Below are positions 27,129 to 36,041 of a DNA stretch of 64,000 nt, piece by piece. Source of the stretch: CAYWKU01 sp964459325 (GTDB lineage: Bacteria > RBG-13-61-14 > CAYWKU01). The first letter of the stretch is position 1. Each line of letters starts with the position of its first letter. The notes under the pieces are model-generated. The model ran no database searches, was not told the DNA's origin, and saw nothing but the letters and a program-made list of their open reading frames with translations. The translations under genes and the position numbers were made by a program. The DNA is taken from NCBI GenBank assembly GCA_964459325.1, contig CAYWKU010000005.1, positions 1-64,000 on the forward strand. Reading direction: 5' to 3'.

Positions 27129-27989
27129 TCACTCCAGAATGTTTTTCAACCGGCGGCTTTGCTCCAGCCTGTCCCATAATCCTTTTTCGTCCTCACCGAG
27201 TGCTTTGCCTTTTAAGTCATTCAGGCATCGAACGAACTGCTGGACGGTTTCCTCAAGGTTGGCGGAATTTAACATAAATATATCCCGCCACATGTCCGGG
27301 CTGGATGCCGCTATGCGGGTGAAGTCCTGGAAGCCGCCGGCGATGAAATCCATAACTTCCGGGTCGGTCCGGCGTACCTGCATTAGCGCCTCCACCAGGG
27401 CGTAGGCCACAATATGGGGGAGGTGGCTGGTGACTGCGAGGAGCCTGTCGTGCCTGAAAGGGTCCATTTCGGTGACGGTCATCCCGACCCCTTCCCACAT
27501 TTGCCTTACTTTATCCAATGCTTCGGTGTCCGTGGTGTCCGTGGGGGTTAATATGCATTTCTTTCCTTTGAAAAGCCCGATGGTTGCGGATTCCGGCCCG
27601 TATTTTTCGCTGCCCGCTATCGGATGCCCCGGGACGTAACGGGAAGGGTAGGGCAGCGCATTCTCGATTTTTTTTACCAAATCGCCTTTTACGCTTCCGG
27701 CGTCGGTTACAATGGTTTTTTCTTCCAACTTTTCCGATATTTTTCGGGCCACCTCTTCCATCGCCCCCATAGGCGCCGCCATCATAACCAGGTCCGCCCC
27801 CTCGACGCATCGTTCGATATCCGTGGTTACCTCGTCGGCGGATTTCATTTTCAGGGCGGCGTCCAGCGTCTCCTGCCTTCTGCTGGATGCCACCACGTGG
27901 CCGAACAGGCCCTTCTCTTTTGCATCAAGGGCGAGTGAACCGCCGATAAGGCCGGGGCCTATAATCGCTACCCGATTAAACAGGGGCAT
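27129..27989 (-). CDS. tyrA: Prephenate dehydrogenase
   Basis: 286 residues. NAD(P)-dependent oxidative decarboxylation of prephenate in tyrosine synthesis. Rossmann motif IIGPGLIGGSLA (about 9-20), then VMMAAPMGAM, TDAGSVKGD, the catalytic-site GHPIAGSEKYG and the helical C-terminal domain with AVTSHLPHIVAYALV. There is no ACT domain, so feedback control must come from elsewhere. The start overlaps the end of hisC by 14 bases. Confidence 0.93.
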   Translation of the reverse strand: MPLFNRVAIIGPGLIGGSLALDAKEKGLFGHVVASSRRQETLDAALKMKSADEVTTDIERCVEGADLVMMAAPMGAMEEVARKISEKLEEKTIVTDAGSVKGDLVKKIENALPYPSRYVPGHPIAGSEKYGPESATIGLFKGKKCILTPTDTTDTEALDKVRQMWEGVGMTVTEMDPFRHDRLLAVTSHLPHIVAYALVEALMQVRRTDPEVMDFIAGGFQDFTRIAASSPDMWRDIFMLNSANLEETVQQFVRCLNDLKGKALGEDEKGLWDRLEQSRRLKNILE

Positions 27990-29088
27990 TCCGTCCCAAT
28001 ACCTCCGCCAGACTTCTCAAAAACTTTTCGTTTTGCTCCTTAGTGCCGATAGTGACCCTTATATGTTCGGGATAACCGTACTCTGCCATGGCCCGCACGA
28101 TGACGCCTTTCGGCAGCATTTTTTCGAAAGTTTCCTGCGCGGGCTGCGCCACGTTAACCAGTAGAAAATTGGTCGCGGTGGGCACCCAGTCCAGGCCGAG
28201 GGTTTTCAGGCCCTTTTCGAGCATTTTTTTCCCTTCCCGGTTCACCTTTCGGGCCATCTCCTGGTGCTCCGTGTCGTCCAGTGCGGTATTAGCCGCCGCC
28301 TGCGCCAGGGCATTCACGTTAAAGGGCTGTCTTACGCGGTTCATGTACTCGACTATGGAGGAGTGAGCCACCCCGTAGCCGACCCGGACTCCGGCCAGCC
28401 CGTGGAGCTTGCTGAATGTTCGGGCTATAAGCACCGGCTTGTCCAGATACTGCAGGCTGTCGGGATAGGAGGGGTCTTCCACGTACTCGGCGTAGGCCTC
28501 GTCCAATACCAGTATGCACTTTTCCGGCAGGGCGTCTATAAGCTTCTCCACTTCCTCTTTCGTATTGAACGTCCCGGTCGGGTTATTTGGATTGGCAACG
28601 AAGACCAGCCGGGTGTCCTTTTCGATGGCATTTGCCATGGCATCGAGGTCGTGGGTGAAGCCTTTCATGGGCACGCTTATGCCCCGGCCGCCCGCGGCTT
28701 TCGTTACCAGCATATATACCACAAAAGCGTGCTCGCTGAATACCACCGATTCGTCGGGTCCCATGTAGGTACGCAGCACCAGCTCAAGTATTTCGTTGGA
28801 GCCGTTGCCGATAATCAGGTTTTCCGGCTTTACTCCCAGTTTGCCCGCAAGGTTGTCTTTGAGCACTGTGGCGTTTCCGTCCGGGTAGCGATGGAGGTCT
28901 TTTAGTGCGTTTTTGATGGCTTCCACCGCTTTGGGGGACGGGCCTACGGGATTTTCGTTGCTGGCGATTTTGATGCTGTCGGTTATCCCGAGCTCTCTCT
29001 CCAACTCCTCGATAGGCTTGCCGGGTTTGTATGGCACCAGGCCCTTGATGCCGTCATGTACCATATCCTCGGGGTTCCAGTTCCACAT
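27976..29088 (-). CDS. hisC: Histidinol-phosphate/aromatic aminotransferase
   Basis: 370-residue PLP enzyme of fold type I with HisC-like features: KIASNENPVGPSP, HRYPDGNATVL, NGSNEILEL, VFVANPNNPTGTF, LDEAYAEYV and the PLP-lysine region RTFSKLHGLAGVRVGYG. Because it sits between pheA and tyrA, its main job here is likely the last transamination of phenylalanine and tyrosine synthesis, or both that and histidine synthesis. Sequence alone cannot separate these. 28 bases after pheA. Confidence 0.88.
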   Translation of the reverse strand: MWNWNPEDMVHDGIKGLVPYKPGKPIEELERELGITDSIKIASNENPVGPSPKAVEAIKNALKDLHRYPDGNATVLKDNLAGKLGVKPENLIIGNGSNEILELVLRTYMGPDESVVFSEHAFVVYMLVTKAAGGRGISVPMKGFTHDLDAMANAIEKDTRLVFVANPNNPTGTFNTKEEVEKLIDALPEKCILVLDEAYAEYVEDPSYPDSLQYLDKPVLIARTFSKLHGLAGVRVGYGVAHSSIVEYMNRVRQPFNVNALAQAAANTALDDTEHQEMARKVNREGKKMLEKGLKTLGLDWVPTATNFLLVNVAQPAQETFEKMLPKGVIVRAMAEYGYPEHIRVTIGTKEQNEKFLRSLAEVLGRNAPV

Positions 29089-29116
29089 ATTTACCTCCGG
29101 TTTGATGCGATTTTAA

Positions 29117-30226
29117 TCAGTCCGTCGGGTAGCTGCCCAGGACTTTCAAAAAGAGACAGAGGTGGCTCAACTCGTTTATTGTTTCGAGGATGGCCGGGTC
29201 TTCTTCGTGCCCCTCCACGTCTATGAAAAAGATATATTCCCAGGCTTTTAGTTTGAGTGGCCGGGATTCTATCTTGGACATGTTCAAGTCCCGATTGGCG
29301 AAGGGTTTGAGGGCTTTGAACAGTATGCCCGGTTCGTCCTTCAAACTGAGCAGCAGACTGGTTTTATCCTTGCCCGTCGGTTCGGTTTTATCCCGTCCTA
29401 TTATGAGAAACCTTGTGAAGTTCTGCCTGTAATCCTCGATTCTCTCGGCCACCGGAACCAGCCCGTGCCTTTCTCCGGCCAGCTTGCCCGTAACTGCGGC
29501 CGCGGTGGCGTCTTTTTTTGCCAGCCGCGCGGCTTCGGCTGTGCTGTTGACCTCCTTTATATCGGCGTGGGGCAGATGTTCCCTTATCCAACCCCACGAT
29601 TGTGCCAGGGCCTGGGGGTGGGAGTAAATTGTCTTGATTTTTTCGATTTTTCCGCTTTTCGAGTAAACGTTATGGCTTATCCTGAGCTGCACTTCGCTGT
29701 TGATGAGCAGGTCGGAGTCCACAAAGCAGTCCAGGGTCTGGCCCACGGTGCCGCCGGTGGAGTTTTCGATGGGGACCACCCCGTAGTCGAAGCGGCCTCT
29801 ATCCACATTGTCGAAAACTTCCTCGATAGTGCGCATGGAATGATAATCGGCGCGGTGTCCGAAATGATTTCGGGCCGCCAGGTGGGTAAAGGTATCCTCC
29901 GGCCCCAGGTAAGCGACTTGGAGCCCAATCTCGAGAGACCGGCAGGCGGAAATTATCTCCGTGAATACCGGGTCAATGCTCTTGGTGGGGAAAGGGCCGG
30001 TGTTAGAATCTTTCAACCGCCTGATTATCGCCTTCTCCCGGTCGGGCCGATAGAGCGTTTTCCGCTCGGGGCGACCTTCTTCCAGAAAGTTTTTGACCTC
30101 TCCGACTTTTTGAACTAGTTTGGCGCGGCGGTTGAGCAGATTAAGCAGTTTTTCGTCTAATTGGTCTATTTTCCCCCTGAGCTCCTCGAGTTTTTCCTTT
30201 GAGTTCCTCCTTTTGTTGGTCGCCAT
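29117..30226 (-). CDS. pheA: Bifunctional chorismate mutase/prephenate dehydratase
   Basis: 369 residues in three parts. Chorismate mutase (about 10-95): LRGKIDQLDEKLLNLLNRRA and IIRRLK. Prephenate dehydratase (about 103-280): AYLGPEDTFTHLAAR, VPIENSTGGTVGQTLD and the catalytic TRFLIIG. ACT domain (about 293-369) with the Phe-binding ESRPLKLKAWEYIFFID, indicating feedback inhibition by phenylalanine. First gene of the aromatic block. No clear Shine-Dalgarno sequence before the ATG; a possible promoter TTGCGA-17-TAGACT lies within the 60 bases upstream. Confidence 0.93.
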   Translation of the reverse strand: MATNKRRNSKEKLEELRGKIDQLDEKLLNLLNRRAKLVQKVGEVKNFLEEGRPERKTLYRPDREKAIIRRLKDSNTGPFPTKSIDPVFTEIISACRSLEIGLQVAYLGPEDTFTHLAARNHFGHRADYHSMRTIEEVFDNVDRGRFDYGVVPIENSTGGTVGQTLDCFVDSDLLINSEVQLRISHNVYSKSGKIEKIKTIYSHPQALAQSWGWIREHLPHADIKEVNSTAEAARLAKKDATAAAVTGKLAGERHGLVPVAERIEDYRQNFTRFLIIGRDKTEPTGKDKTSLLLSLKDEPGILFKALKPFANRDLNMSKIESRPLKLKAWEYIFFIDVEGHEEDPAILETINELSHLCLFLKVLGSYPTD

Positions 30227-30313
30227 CGAAAAAAGTCTAGCTCAGTGATTCAAAAATCGCAATAAGAACGGATAGATTCGATTACAAGAGGATGAGGTGA
30301 GGTAAAATATGTA

Positions 30314-30343
30314 TTGACGAGCGCCGCATTTATGGTTCATAAT
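30314..30343 (+). promoter_or_regulatory. Predicted sigma70-type promoter for the HEAT-repeat gene
   Basis: TTGACG (30314-30319), an 18-base spacer and CATAAT (30338-30343) lie about 58 bases before the TTG start at 30401. Match judged by eye. Confidence 0.5.
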
Positions 30344-30400
30344 ATTAGTGTGTAGTCAGGGGGCAACAGTAAACATATATCTTAGGGAGGTACGCAGGAA

Positions 30401-32527
30401 TTGGAGGGAGAAAATAATGTTGCCCCTGAAGGTTCCGGCAAGGGGTTGTCCCCGGAGGAACTTGAAAGAAAAGAGCGCCTAGTTTCCTTTCTTCAGGCTT
30501 TCGTCAAAGCCATGCTTCAAACGGGTTACTATTCGTCCGACCACCCCCAGGCCCAAAAAGCGAGAGAAGGTTTATACGACAGCTTCCGGCAGTTGCTGGG
30601 AGATAGCGAGGAAGTCAGCTTTCTGGCCCGGTTCGAGAAGGGTAAGGGCAAGGATATCTATATAGACGGGGTTACCGAAGAGCCAACGAGCCTGAACAAG
30701 GTAATGACCTCGGCTCAGAGCGAGCTTTTCCTGCCTAAATTCAGCGAATATTTCCACCGCAGGGGGCTGGTAAGCTTCAGCCTCAAAAACGACGTCGGCC
30801 CCGAGGAGTTCGATAAATTCGTGGACATCATGAGTGAAAGAAGGCGGGCGGAGTTCGATGATTCGGTCCGAAAGGGTCAGGAGCTTACCCGCCAGATGGT
30901 GGAAGACCAGATTGTGCACGTGAGCACGGTATTCGACGATGACGTTGTAAAAATAGGCCGCGCCGTCCCGTGGCGGGTGGAAATGGCACTGTTGAGGTTG
31001 CGTAAGGACTTGAGCGTGGTACCGATGTTCAAGCACCTGGACTCGGGGCAGATGTCGGATGTCAAGAGAAAGGTAATCGAAGACATTACCCGACCCATAA
31101 CGGAACCCCGGTTGTTCGTGGATTTACTGCTCAACGCGCAATACGTTGTGGAGGATGTACCCGGCCTTCAGGATATAGACATGGAAGTGGAAATAATTCG
31201 TTCAATGAATCCGCATTTGCTGGGCCGGGTAACGGAGACCATCGCGGATAAAATGCCCAAGCCGGACTCGGCCGAAGAGGAGGACGAGGAACACGTCGCC
31301 TTGCTGAAACGGTTATTGAAGCGGCTGGGTTCCAGGATGATGGAAATCAACGCCGAGGGTGCTCTTCAGAGCCTGTACAAGTTGCATGATATCGGGATAT
31401 TGAGCTATGAGGAGCTGCCGGAGGAACTGAGGCATAGAATAGAAATTGAGCGCATGACACAGGGTTTTTTAACCGGGCCTCATAAGTACGTGCGAGCTAT
31501 CGAATCCCCGGATACGTTAAGCTCATATAACAAGACTCTTGAGGAGATACTCGGGATATTTCCGGAGCTTGTGAGACTGGAAAAGTTGAGTGAAGTAAAG
31601 GAAATCTTCAGGATGTTGAGGCACCAGTCGATGGAGAAGTTTCCCCTCGTCGAGGGAATGCCCACCGCCGCAGAAAAAGCACTAAATACTTTAAATTCCG
31701 AAGATAACCGCGAGTTGCTTTCGGGAGCTATTCAAAACGCTTCCCGCCAAACCCGGATGGAAGCCCTGGAGATTCTGAACATCCTGGGAGAAAGCGCTTT
31801 GCCTCAGCTGGTACAGGTTCTGGCTTCGAGCCAGGACGCTACGGTGAGGAAAAGCATTTGCCAGAATGTCTCGAAACTGGGCCGAGACGCTTTACCCTAT
31901 CTACATGAAATTGTCGGCGACCCGGAGCAACCGTGGTACCTGGTACGCAACTTGGTAGGAATTATCGGAGAAATAGGGTCGCCGTCTTCGGCGGAAGTGA
32001 TATCCGGCCTTGTTTCTCATCCTCACCCGAAAGTCAGGGAAGAGGCCCTGGTGGCGTTGCAGAAGCTTCTGGGGTCCGGCATAGAGCCCGCCCTGATTAA
32101 CGCTCTTAAAGACAGCGATTTGCAGGTGGTACACCGGGCGGTAGCCATGCTCGGAGCTTTGCGCAGCAGTCATTCCGGGGCGTTGAGCTTTTATCTGAGG
32201 GCATTGAGGCCGGACAGCCAATTTGACGACCGCACTCGCGCCCAGGTATGCATGGCGCTGGGGTTGCTGGGCAAAGTGCGGTTGACCGAAGATATGACCA
32301 CCGTGGACGTGCTTGCCGGGATTCTGGAACGAAAAGGGGGCAGAAGCATTCTCGGCATCGGGAAAAAAACAAGCGACTCCGAATCTTCGGCGGTCAGGGT
32401 CGCCGCTGCGAAAGCTCTCGCGAAGATGAACACCGACGAGGCTATCGACATTTTGAAGGAGCATGAGAAGGACAAAGATGATGAAGTGGCCAATGTCGTC
32501 AAGGACGCAGTGAAACTCAAATCGTGA
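30401..32527 (+). CDS. HEAT-repeat protein of unknown function
   Basis: 708 residues from a TTG start with GGGAGGT nine bases before it; no in-frame ATG is near. No signal peptide or membrane segment. The N-terminal 420 residues are helical and charged, with a conserved-looking opening (QTGYYSSDHPQAQKA, then FLARFEKGKGKDIYIDG) that I cannot assign. From about 425 to the end are HEAT-type helical repeats (AIQNASRQTRMEALEILNIL, SLVSHPHPKVREEALVAL, AVRVAAAKALAKM). A scaffold or regulator in the cytoplasm is likely. Stands alone, convergent with mutS2 with a 12-base gap. Confidence 0.75.
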   Translation: MEGENNVAPEGSGKGLSPEELERKERLVSFLQAFVKAMLQTGYYSSDHPQAQKAREGLYDSFRQLLGDSEEVSFLARFEKGKGKDIYIDGVTEEPTSLNKVMTSAQSELFLPKFSEYFHRRGLVSFSLKNDVGPEEFDKFVDIMSERRRAEFDDSVRKGQELTRQMVEDQIVHVSTVFDDDVVKIGRAVPWRVEMALLRLRKDLSVVPMFKHLDSGQMSDVKRKVIEDITRPITEPRLFVDLLLNAQYVVEDVPGLQDIDMEVEIIRSMNPHLLGRVTETIADKMPKPDSAEEEDEEHVALLKRLLKRLGSRMMEINAEGALQSLYKLHDIGILSYEELPEELRHRIEIERMTQGFLTGPHKYVRAIESPDTLSSYNKTLEEILGIFPELVRLEKLSEVKEIFRMLRHQSMEKFPLVEGMPTAAEKALNTLNSEDNRELLSGAIQNASRQTRMEALEILNILGESALPQLVQVLASSQDATVRKSICQNVSKLGRDALPYLHEIVGDPEQPWYLVRNLVGIIGEIGSPSSAEVISGLVSHPHPKVREEALVALQKLLGSGIEPALINALKDSDLQVVHRAVAMLGALRSSHSGALSFYLRALRPDSQFDDRTRAQVCMALGLLGKVRLTEDMTTVDVLAGILERKGGRSILGIGKKTSDSESSAVRVAAAKALAKMNTDEAIDILKEHEKDKDDEVANVVKDAVKLKS

Positions 32528-32539
32528 TTCGGGCCGTAT

Positions 32540-34945
32540 TCAGTTTCCGGCCTCCTGTTTCAGGTTGACGATAGTCATGCCATCCCCGCCCCGGTTGATG
32601 TCCCCCGGTTTCCAGGATGACACATACGGGGACTCATCAAGGTACTCGCGTACCGATTTTTTCAATGAACCCGTGCCGTGTCCGTGAATAATCCGAACCG
32701 GGTTCAGGTTGGCCATAGTGGCCCGGTCAAGGAATTTGTCCATTTTTTCTATGGCGTCGGGAGTTCTATATCCCCTTAAATCGAGCGAGTTTGAAGAAAT
32801 TTCCGGGGAAACGTCAATGTGTATGTCCCGGTGAGGTTGAGGTTCGCTTTCCTTTTTTGCCGAAGCAAGGGTATGCTCGCCCTCATCCGCGACGGCCCTC
32901 AGATTTTCCACGCTCACCGTCATGTTTTTATTACCTATTATCACCCGGACTTTTTTCCTGCCGGAGGGGCTTTCCAACAGCTCGCCCCTTGTGCCCAGGT
33001 GAGCAACCACCACCGTGTCTCCCGGGTTCAACAGCTCGGGGTCCACTTCTCTGCCTTCCTCGGCGGGCGAATCCCTGTAGCGGTTTTCAATTTTCCCCAT
33101 TTGCTGCTTTGCGCGGACCGCGGCTTCAGGGGTGCGGAGCCTTGTGACCTCGGAAAGAATCTCCTTTATCTGCTTGCGGGCCTCGTCCACTTCTCCGGCG
33201 ACCCGGCTTCTGAATTCGCGCCTGAAGTTTTTTTCCGTACTTTTCAGTTCATTCCTTATCTTTTCCTGCTCTTCCTTCAACCTTTGAATTTTATCCCGCT
33301 CGCTTTGGAGCCTGTCCATTTCCTCATCCAGGTTTTTCTTCCGATTTTCCAGGTTGGCCAACAGCTCCTCCAGCCGCAGGTCGGAGTCATTTATAAGCTT
33401 CCTTGCTCGCTCAACGGCTTCGGGGTCCATACCGAGCCGTGAGGCGATTTCAAATGCCGAGCTTCTTCCGGGTATGCCCTGTATCAGATTGTAAGTCGGC
33501 TGAAGAGAGGCGGAATCGAACTCCACACCGGCGTTGGCGAACCCGGGATGGTCTTCGGCATAGGCCTTCAGCTCAGTGTAGTGAGTGGTGGCTATGACCT
33601 TGGCGCCGTTTTCGGTCAGGTGATGCAGGATTGCTTCGGCCAGCGCCGAGCCTTCGGAGGGGTCGGTGCTGGTGACAAGCTCATCGAGCAGCACCAGCGC
33701 CCCTTTGCGGGCCACTTCCATTATGTCGATTATATTGATAATATGGCCGCTAAAAGTGGAAATATTTTCCTCCACGCTTTGCTCGTCTCCGATGTCCGCC
33801 AGAACGTCGGCGAACAGCGATATGGAAGAAGGATTTTCCGCCGGTATGGGAAGACCCGCTCTCACCATCAGGGCGCAGAGGCCGACGGTTTTCAGTGTAA
33901 CCGTCTTACCACCGGTATTCGGGCCTGATATAACCAGGGCGTTTAATTCTTCGCCCATGTACAGGTCGTTGGATACCACCTCCTCCGAGCGGAGCAACAG
34001 GTGAGGGTGGCGGACATTTTTCAGGTTGATGATTCCCTTGTCATTAACGGCGGGGGCTACGGCATCCAGGTCGAGGGCCAGTCGGGCTTTTGCATAGATG
34101 ATGTCCAGCTCCGTGAGTATTTCCATATTTGCCATTAGTTTATCCGAGGCCGATGAGACCATTTCGGCCAGGTGTCTGAGAACGGTGTTGATTTCCTGGT
34201 CAACCTCCAGCTCCGCCATTTTGAGCCTGTTGTTGGTGTCTATGAAAGGGCGGGGTTCTATGAAAAGTGTCTGGCCGGATTGAGAGCTGTCGTGCACTAT
34301 TCCTTCCATCCGGGGTCGGTAATCCACTTTTATGGGAAGGACGTAGCGATTGCCTCTCTGGGTATAATAGAAATCCTGGAGGCAGGCACCGACGTCGTCG
34401 CGGTTCATGTACTCTTCAAGCTTGTATACCAGACTTGCCCTCTGGTCCCTCATGCTCTGTAGCTTTCTGCGCAGCTCAGGGGTCGCGTTTTCCTTGACTC
34501 GTCCGGCTTCGTCCACGCTCCGGTTGATTTCGACCCTCAGTTCCGTAAGCTCTTCTATGGCCCGGGCGCGTTCGCACAACAGCGGGGCCGTATCCGCCAG
34601 GTTTTTAAAAAATCCCCGGGCCATCCGGGCAAGCTCCAGCATTGAAGCTATGTCGTGGAACTGTTCGGATTTGACGGAGGCGCCTTTGGAGCACCTTTTC
34701 ACGGCATCGGTAACGTCCTCGAAGTTACCCAGGGGAACTGAGCCCCCTTCGCGCAGCAGCTCCATCATTTCCGAAGTTTCCGCCAGAGCCCTTCCGGCGC
34801 CTTCGAGAGTGGTGTTAAGGTGGGTATTAAAACAGGCCTGCCTGCCTCGCTCGCTTAAGGCGCGCTCGGAAAGGCGTTTGAGCAGGCGGGACCATTCGAG
34901 CGCCGTCAGAGATTTGTTTCGCAGACCCCTGTCTTTACCATTCAT
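32540..34945 (-). CDS. mutS2: MutS2 family ATPase/nuclease
   Basis: 801 residues. The MutS ATPase core contains Walker A ISGPNTGGKTVTLKT, VLADIGDEQSVEENISTFSGH, Walker B VLLDELVTSTDPSEG and TTHYTELKAYA. A long coiled coil follows (about 515-600). The C-terminal Smr endonuclease domain (about 715-801) has LDLRGYRTPDA and IIHGHGTGSLKKSVREYL. There is no mismatch-recognition domain. MutS2 acts on recombination intermediates or, as shown for some bacteria, on collided ribosomes. No Shine-Dalgarno sequence precedes the ATG, and a good promoter sits so close that the mRNA may be leaderless. Confidence 0.93.
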   Translation of the reverse strand: MNGKDRGLRNKSLTALEWSRLLKRLSERALSERGRQACFNTHLNTTLEGAGRALAETSEMMELLREGGSVPLGNFEDVTDAVKRCSKGASVKSEQFHDIASMLELARMARGFFKNLADTAPLLCERARAIEELTELRVEINRSVDEAGRVKENATPELRRKLQSMRDQRASLVYKLEEYMNRDDVGACLQDFYYTQRGNRYVLPIKVDYRPRMEGIVHDSSQSGQTLFIEPRPFIDTNNRLKMAELEVDQEINTVLRHLAEMVSSASDKLMANMEILTELDIIYAKARLALDLDAVAPAVNDKGIINLKNVRHPHLLLRSEEVVSNDLYMGEELNALVISGPNTGGKTVTLKTVGLCALMVRAGLPIPAENPSSISLFADVLADIGDEQSVEENISTFSGHIINIIDIMEVARKGALVLLDELVTSTDPSEGSALAEAILHHLTENGAKVIATTHYTELKAYAEDHPGFANAGVEFDSASLQPTYNLIQGIPGRSSAFEIASRLGMDPEAVERARKLINDSDLRLEELLANLENRKKNLDEEMDRLQSERDKIQRLKEEQEKIRNELKSTEKNFRREFRSRVAGEVDEARKQIKEILSEVTRLRTPEAAVRAKQQMGKIENRYRDSPAEEGREVDPELLNPGDTVVVAHLGTRGELLESPSGRKKVRVIIGNKNMTVSVENLRAVADEGEHTLASAKKESEPQPHRDIHIDVSPEISSNSLDLRGYRTPDAIEKMDKFLDRATMANLNPVRIIHGHGTGSLKKSVREYLDESPYVSSWKPGDINRGGDGMTIVNLKQEAGN

Positions 34946-34953
34946 GTAAGTTT

Positions 34954-34982
34954 AATGTATATCCCGGCCCGTGTTGCGTCAA
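34954..34982 (-). promoter_or_regulatory. Predicted promoter of mutS2
   Basis: On the minus strand TTGACG (34982-34977), a 17-base spacer and TACATT (34959-34954). The expected transcription start would be within about three bases of the mutS2 ATG at 34945. Confidence 0.55.
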
Positions 34983-34998
34983 CGCTGCTTGATTCCGT

Positions 34999-35159
34999 GA
35001 GGCCTGGGTATTCAAGAGGATGTTGCAGGGTTGAAAATCGGAGCGCCGCCGTCTCATGCGAGCCGTCTGGCCCGGCGGCATCTTATAAGTCATTGATTTT
35101 AAACAAGCTCCTTTTGCCCGTCCGGGCGTTCCCCCAGAGCGTAATTCCGCAATGGCCTC
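34999..35159 (-). repeat. Structured intergenic element, copy 1 (related to 52379-52549)
   Basis: Read on the minus strand, this part of the 317-base mutS2/parA gap folds extensively. Outer arms GAGGC...GCCTC and CTGGG...CCCAG close it; a GCG-6-CGC hairpin, a GCCC-GGAC-GGGC hairpin and the motif GGGCAAAAGGAGC (35119-35107) lie in the 5' part. The core at 35081-35038 (44 bases) matches the core at 52455-52498 in 40 positions. Downstream bits CAACC, TCCT and ACCCA are also shared. It ends about 17 bases before the mutS2 promoter. Ends are not those of copy 2, so boundaries are approximate. Family not recognised; noncoding RNA or remnant of a small mobile element. Confidence 0.6.
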
Positions 35160-35186
35160 TTTAATTTATTCGGCCTGCAAAGCCGG

Positions 35187-35216
35187 TTGACATACATAAT
35201 TGAATGCCACTATATT
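35187..35216 (+). promoter_or_regulatory. Predicted sigma70-type promoter of parA
   Basis: TTGACA (35187-35192), 18-base spacer, TATATT (35211-35216). It begins just outside the structured element and lies about 47 bases before the parA ATG, which has GGGTGAGAG upstream. Confidence 0.65.
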
Positions 35217-35262
35217 ACTCTTTTGTAAGGTATCTTATAGTGAAATTCATACTGGGTGAGAG

Positions 35263-36039
35263 ATGATAGTTCTTGCAATAGCCAACCAGAAAGGCGGGGT
35301 GGGCAAGACCACTACCGCGGTAAACCTGGGGGCCGGACTGGCTCGGGAAGGTTACATCACCCTGGTAGTGGACATGGATATTCAGGCCAGCGCCACTAAA
35401 GGATTGATGGGAGAGCTTGAGGAATCCACCGCCAACATGACAGATGTGCTTCTGGATTCCGTGAGCCTTTCGGATGTAATTGTTCCCACCGGAACCGAAA
35501 AATTGTTTCTGGCGCCTGCCCGGGAAACGCTGGCCGCCGCCGAGCCAAAGCTGGCGAGAAAGAAGAACAGGGAACATGTATTGAAAGAAGCGCTTAAAAA
35601 CCCGAAGTTGCGCAAATATTCCTTTGTGGTGGTGGACACGGCCCCTTACCTGGGGTCTGTGACAATAAACGGGCTCGTGGCTTCTCACAGGGTTATAATA
35701 CCCGTAACTCCCGAGTATTATCCCCTCCTGGGGCTAAAGTTGCTAAGGGAAACGCTGGAGACAATGAAATCCGAGCATGGCGCGAAATTCGACATACTGG
35801 GTTACCTGATTACAATGTACGACCCCCGCGAGCGGATTACCCTGGAGGCGGAGAAATTGTTGAGGGACACTTTCGGGGAAATGGTTTTTCCCGAACCCGT
35901 GCGGGTTAACACGAAATTGAAGGCCGCCCCCGCAAAGGGGCAGACGGCGTTCGAGTATGAGGGGCACATGGGTCGCGGGGCGGAAGATTATCGCAAGTTC
36001 ACAGAGGAAGTATTGAAAAGGCTGGGTGAAAGAGGATAG
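35263..36039 (+). CDS. ParA/Soj-type ATPase
   Basis: 258 residues. Deviant Walker A with signature lysine KGGVGKTTT (11-19), VVDMDIQASATKGLM (the switch/Walker A' region), and VVVDTAPYLGSVTINGL (Walker B). C-terminal positively charged patch. Such ATPases bind DNA as ATP dimers and position chromosomes, plasmids or protein clusters. No parB follows. Instead a lysine-rich zinc-ribbon gene starts two bases after the stop, so the pair is probably one system. It could also be a MinD-like positioning factor. Gene symbol left empty because the cargo is unknown. Confidence 0.85.
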   Translation: MIVLAIANQKGGVGKTTTAVNLGAGLAREGYITLVVDMDIQASATKGLMGELEESTANMTDVLLDSVSLSDVIVPTGTEKLFLAPARETLAAAEPKLARKKNREHVLKEALKNPKLRKYSFVVVDTAPYLGSVTINGLVASHRVIIPVTPEYYPLLGLKLLRETLETMKSEHGAKFDILGYLITMYDPRERITLEAEKLLRDTFGEMVFPEPVRVNTKLKAAPAKGQTAFEYEGHMGRGAEDYRKFTEEVLKRLGERG

Positions 36040-36041
36040 AT

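Noticed and set aside
34955..35164. 69-codon rightward open frame in the mutS2/parA gap
   Set aside because: Antisense to the structured element, no ribosome site, no family resemblance.
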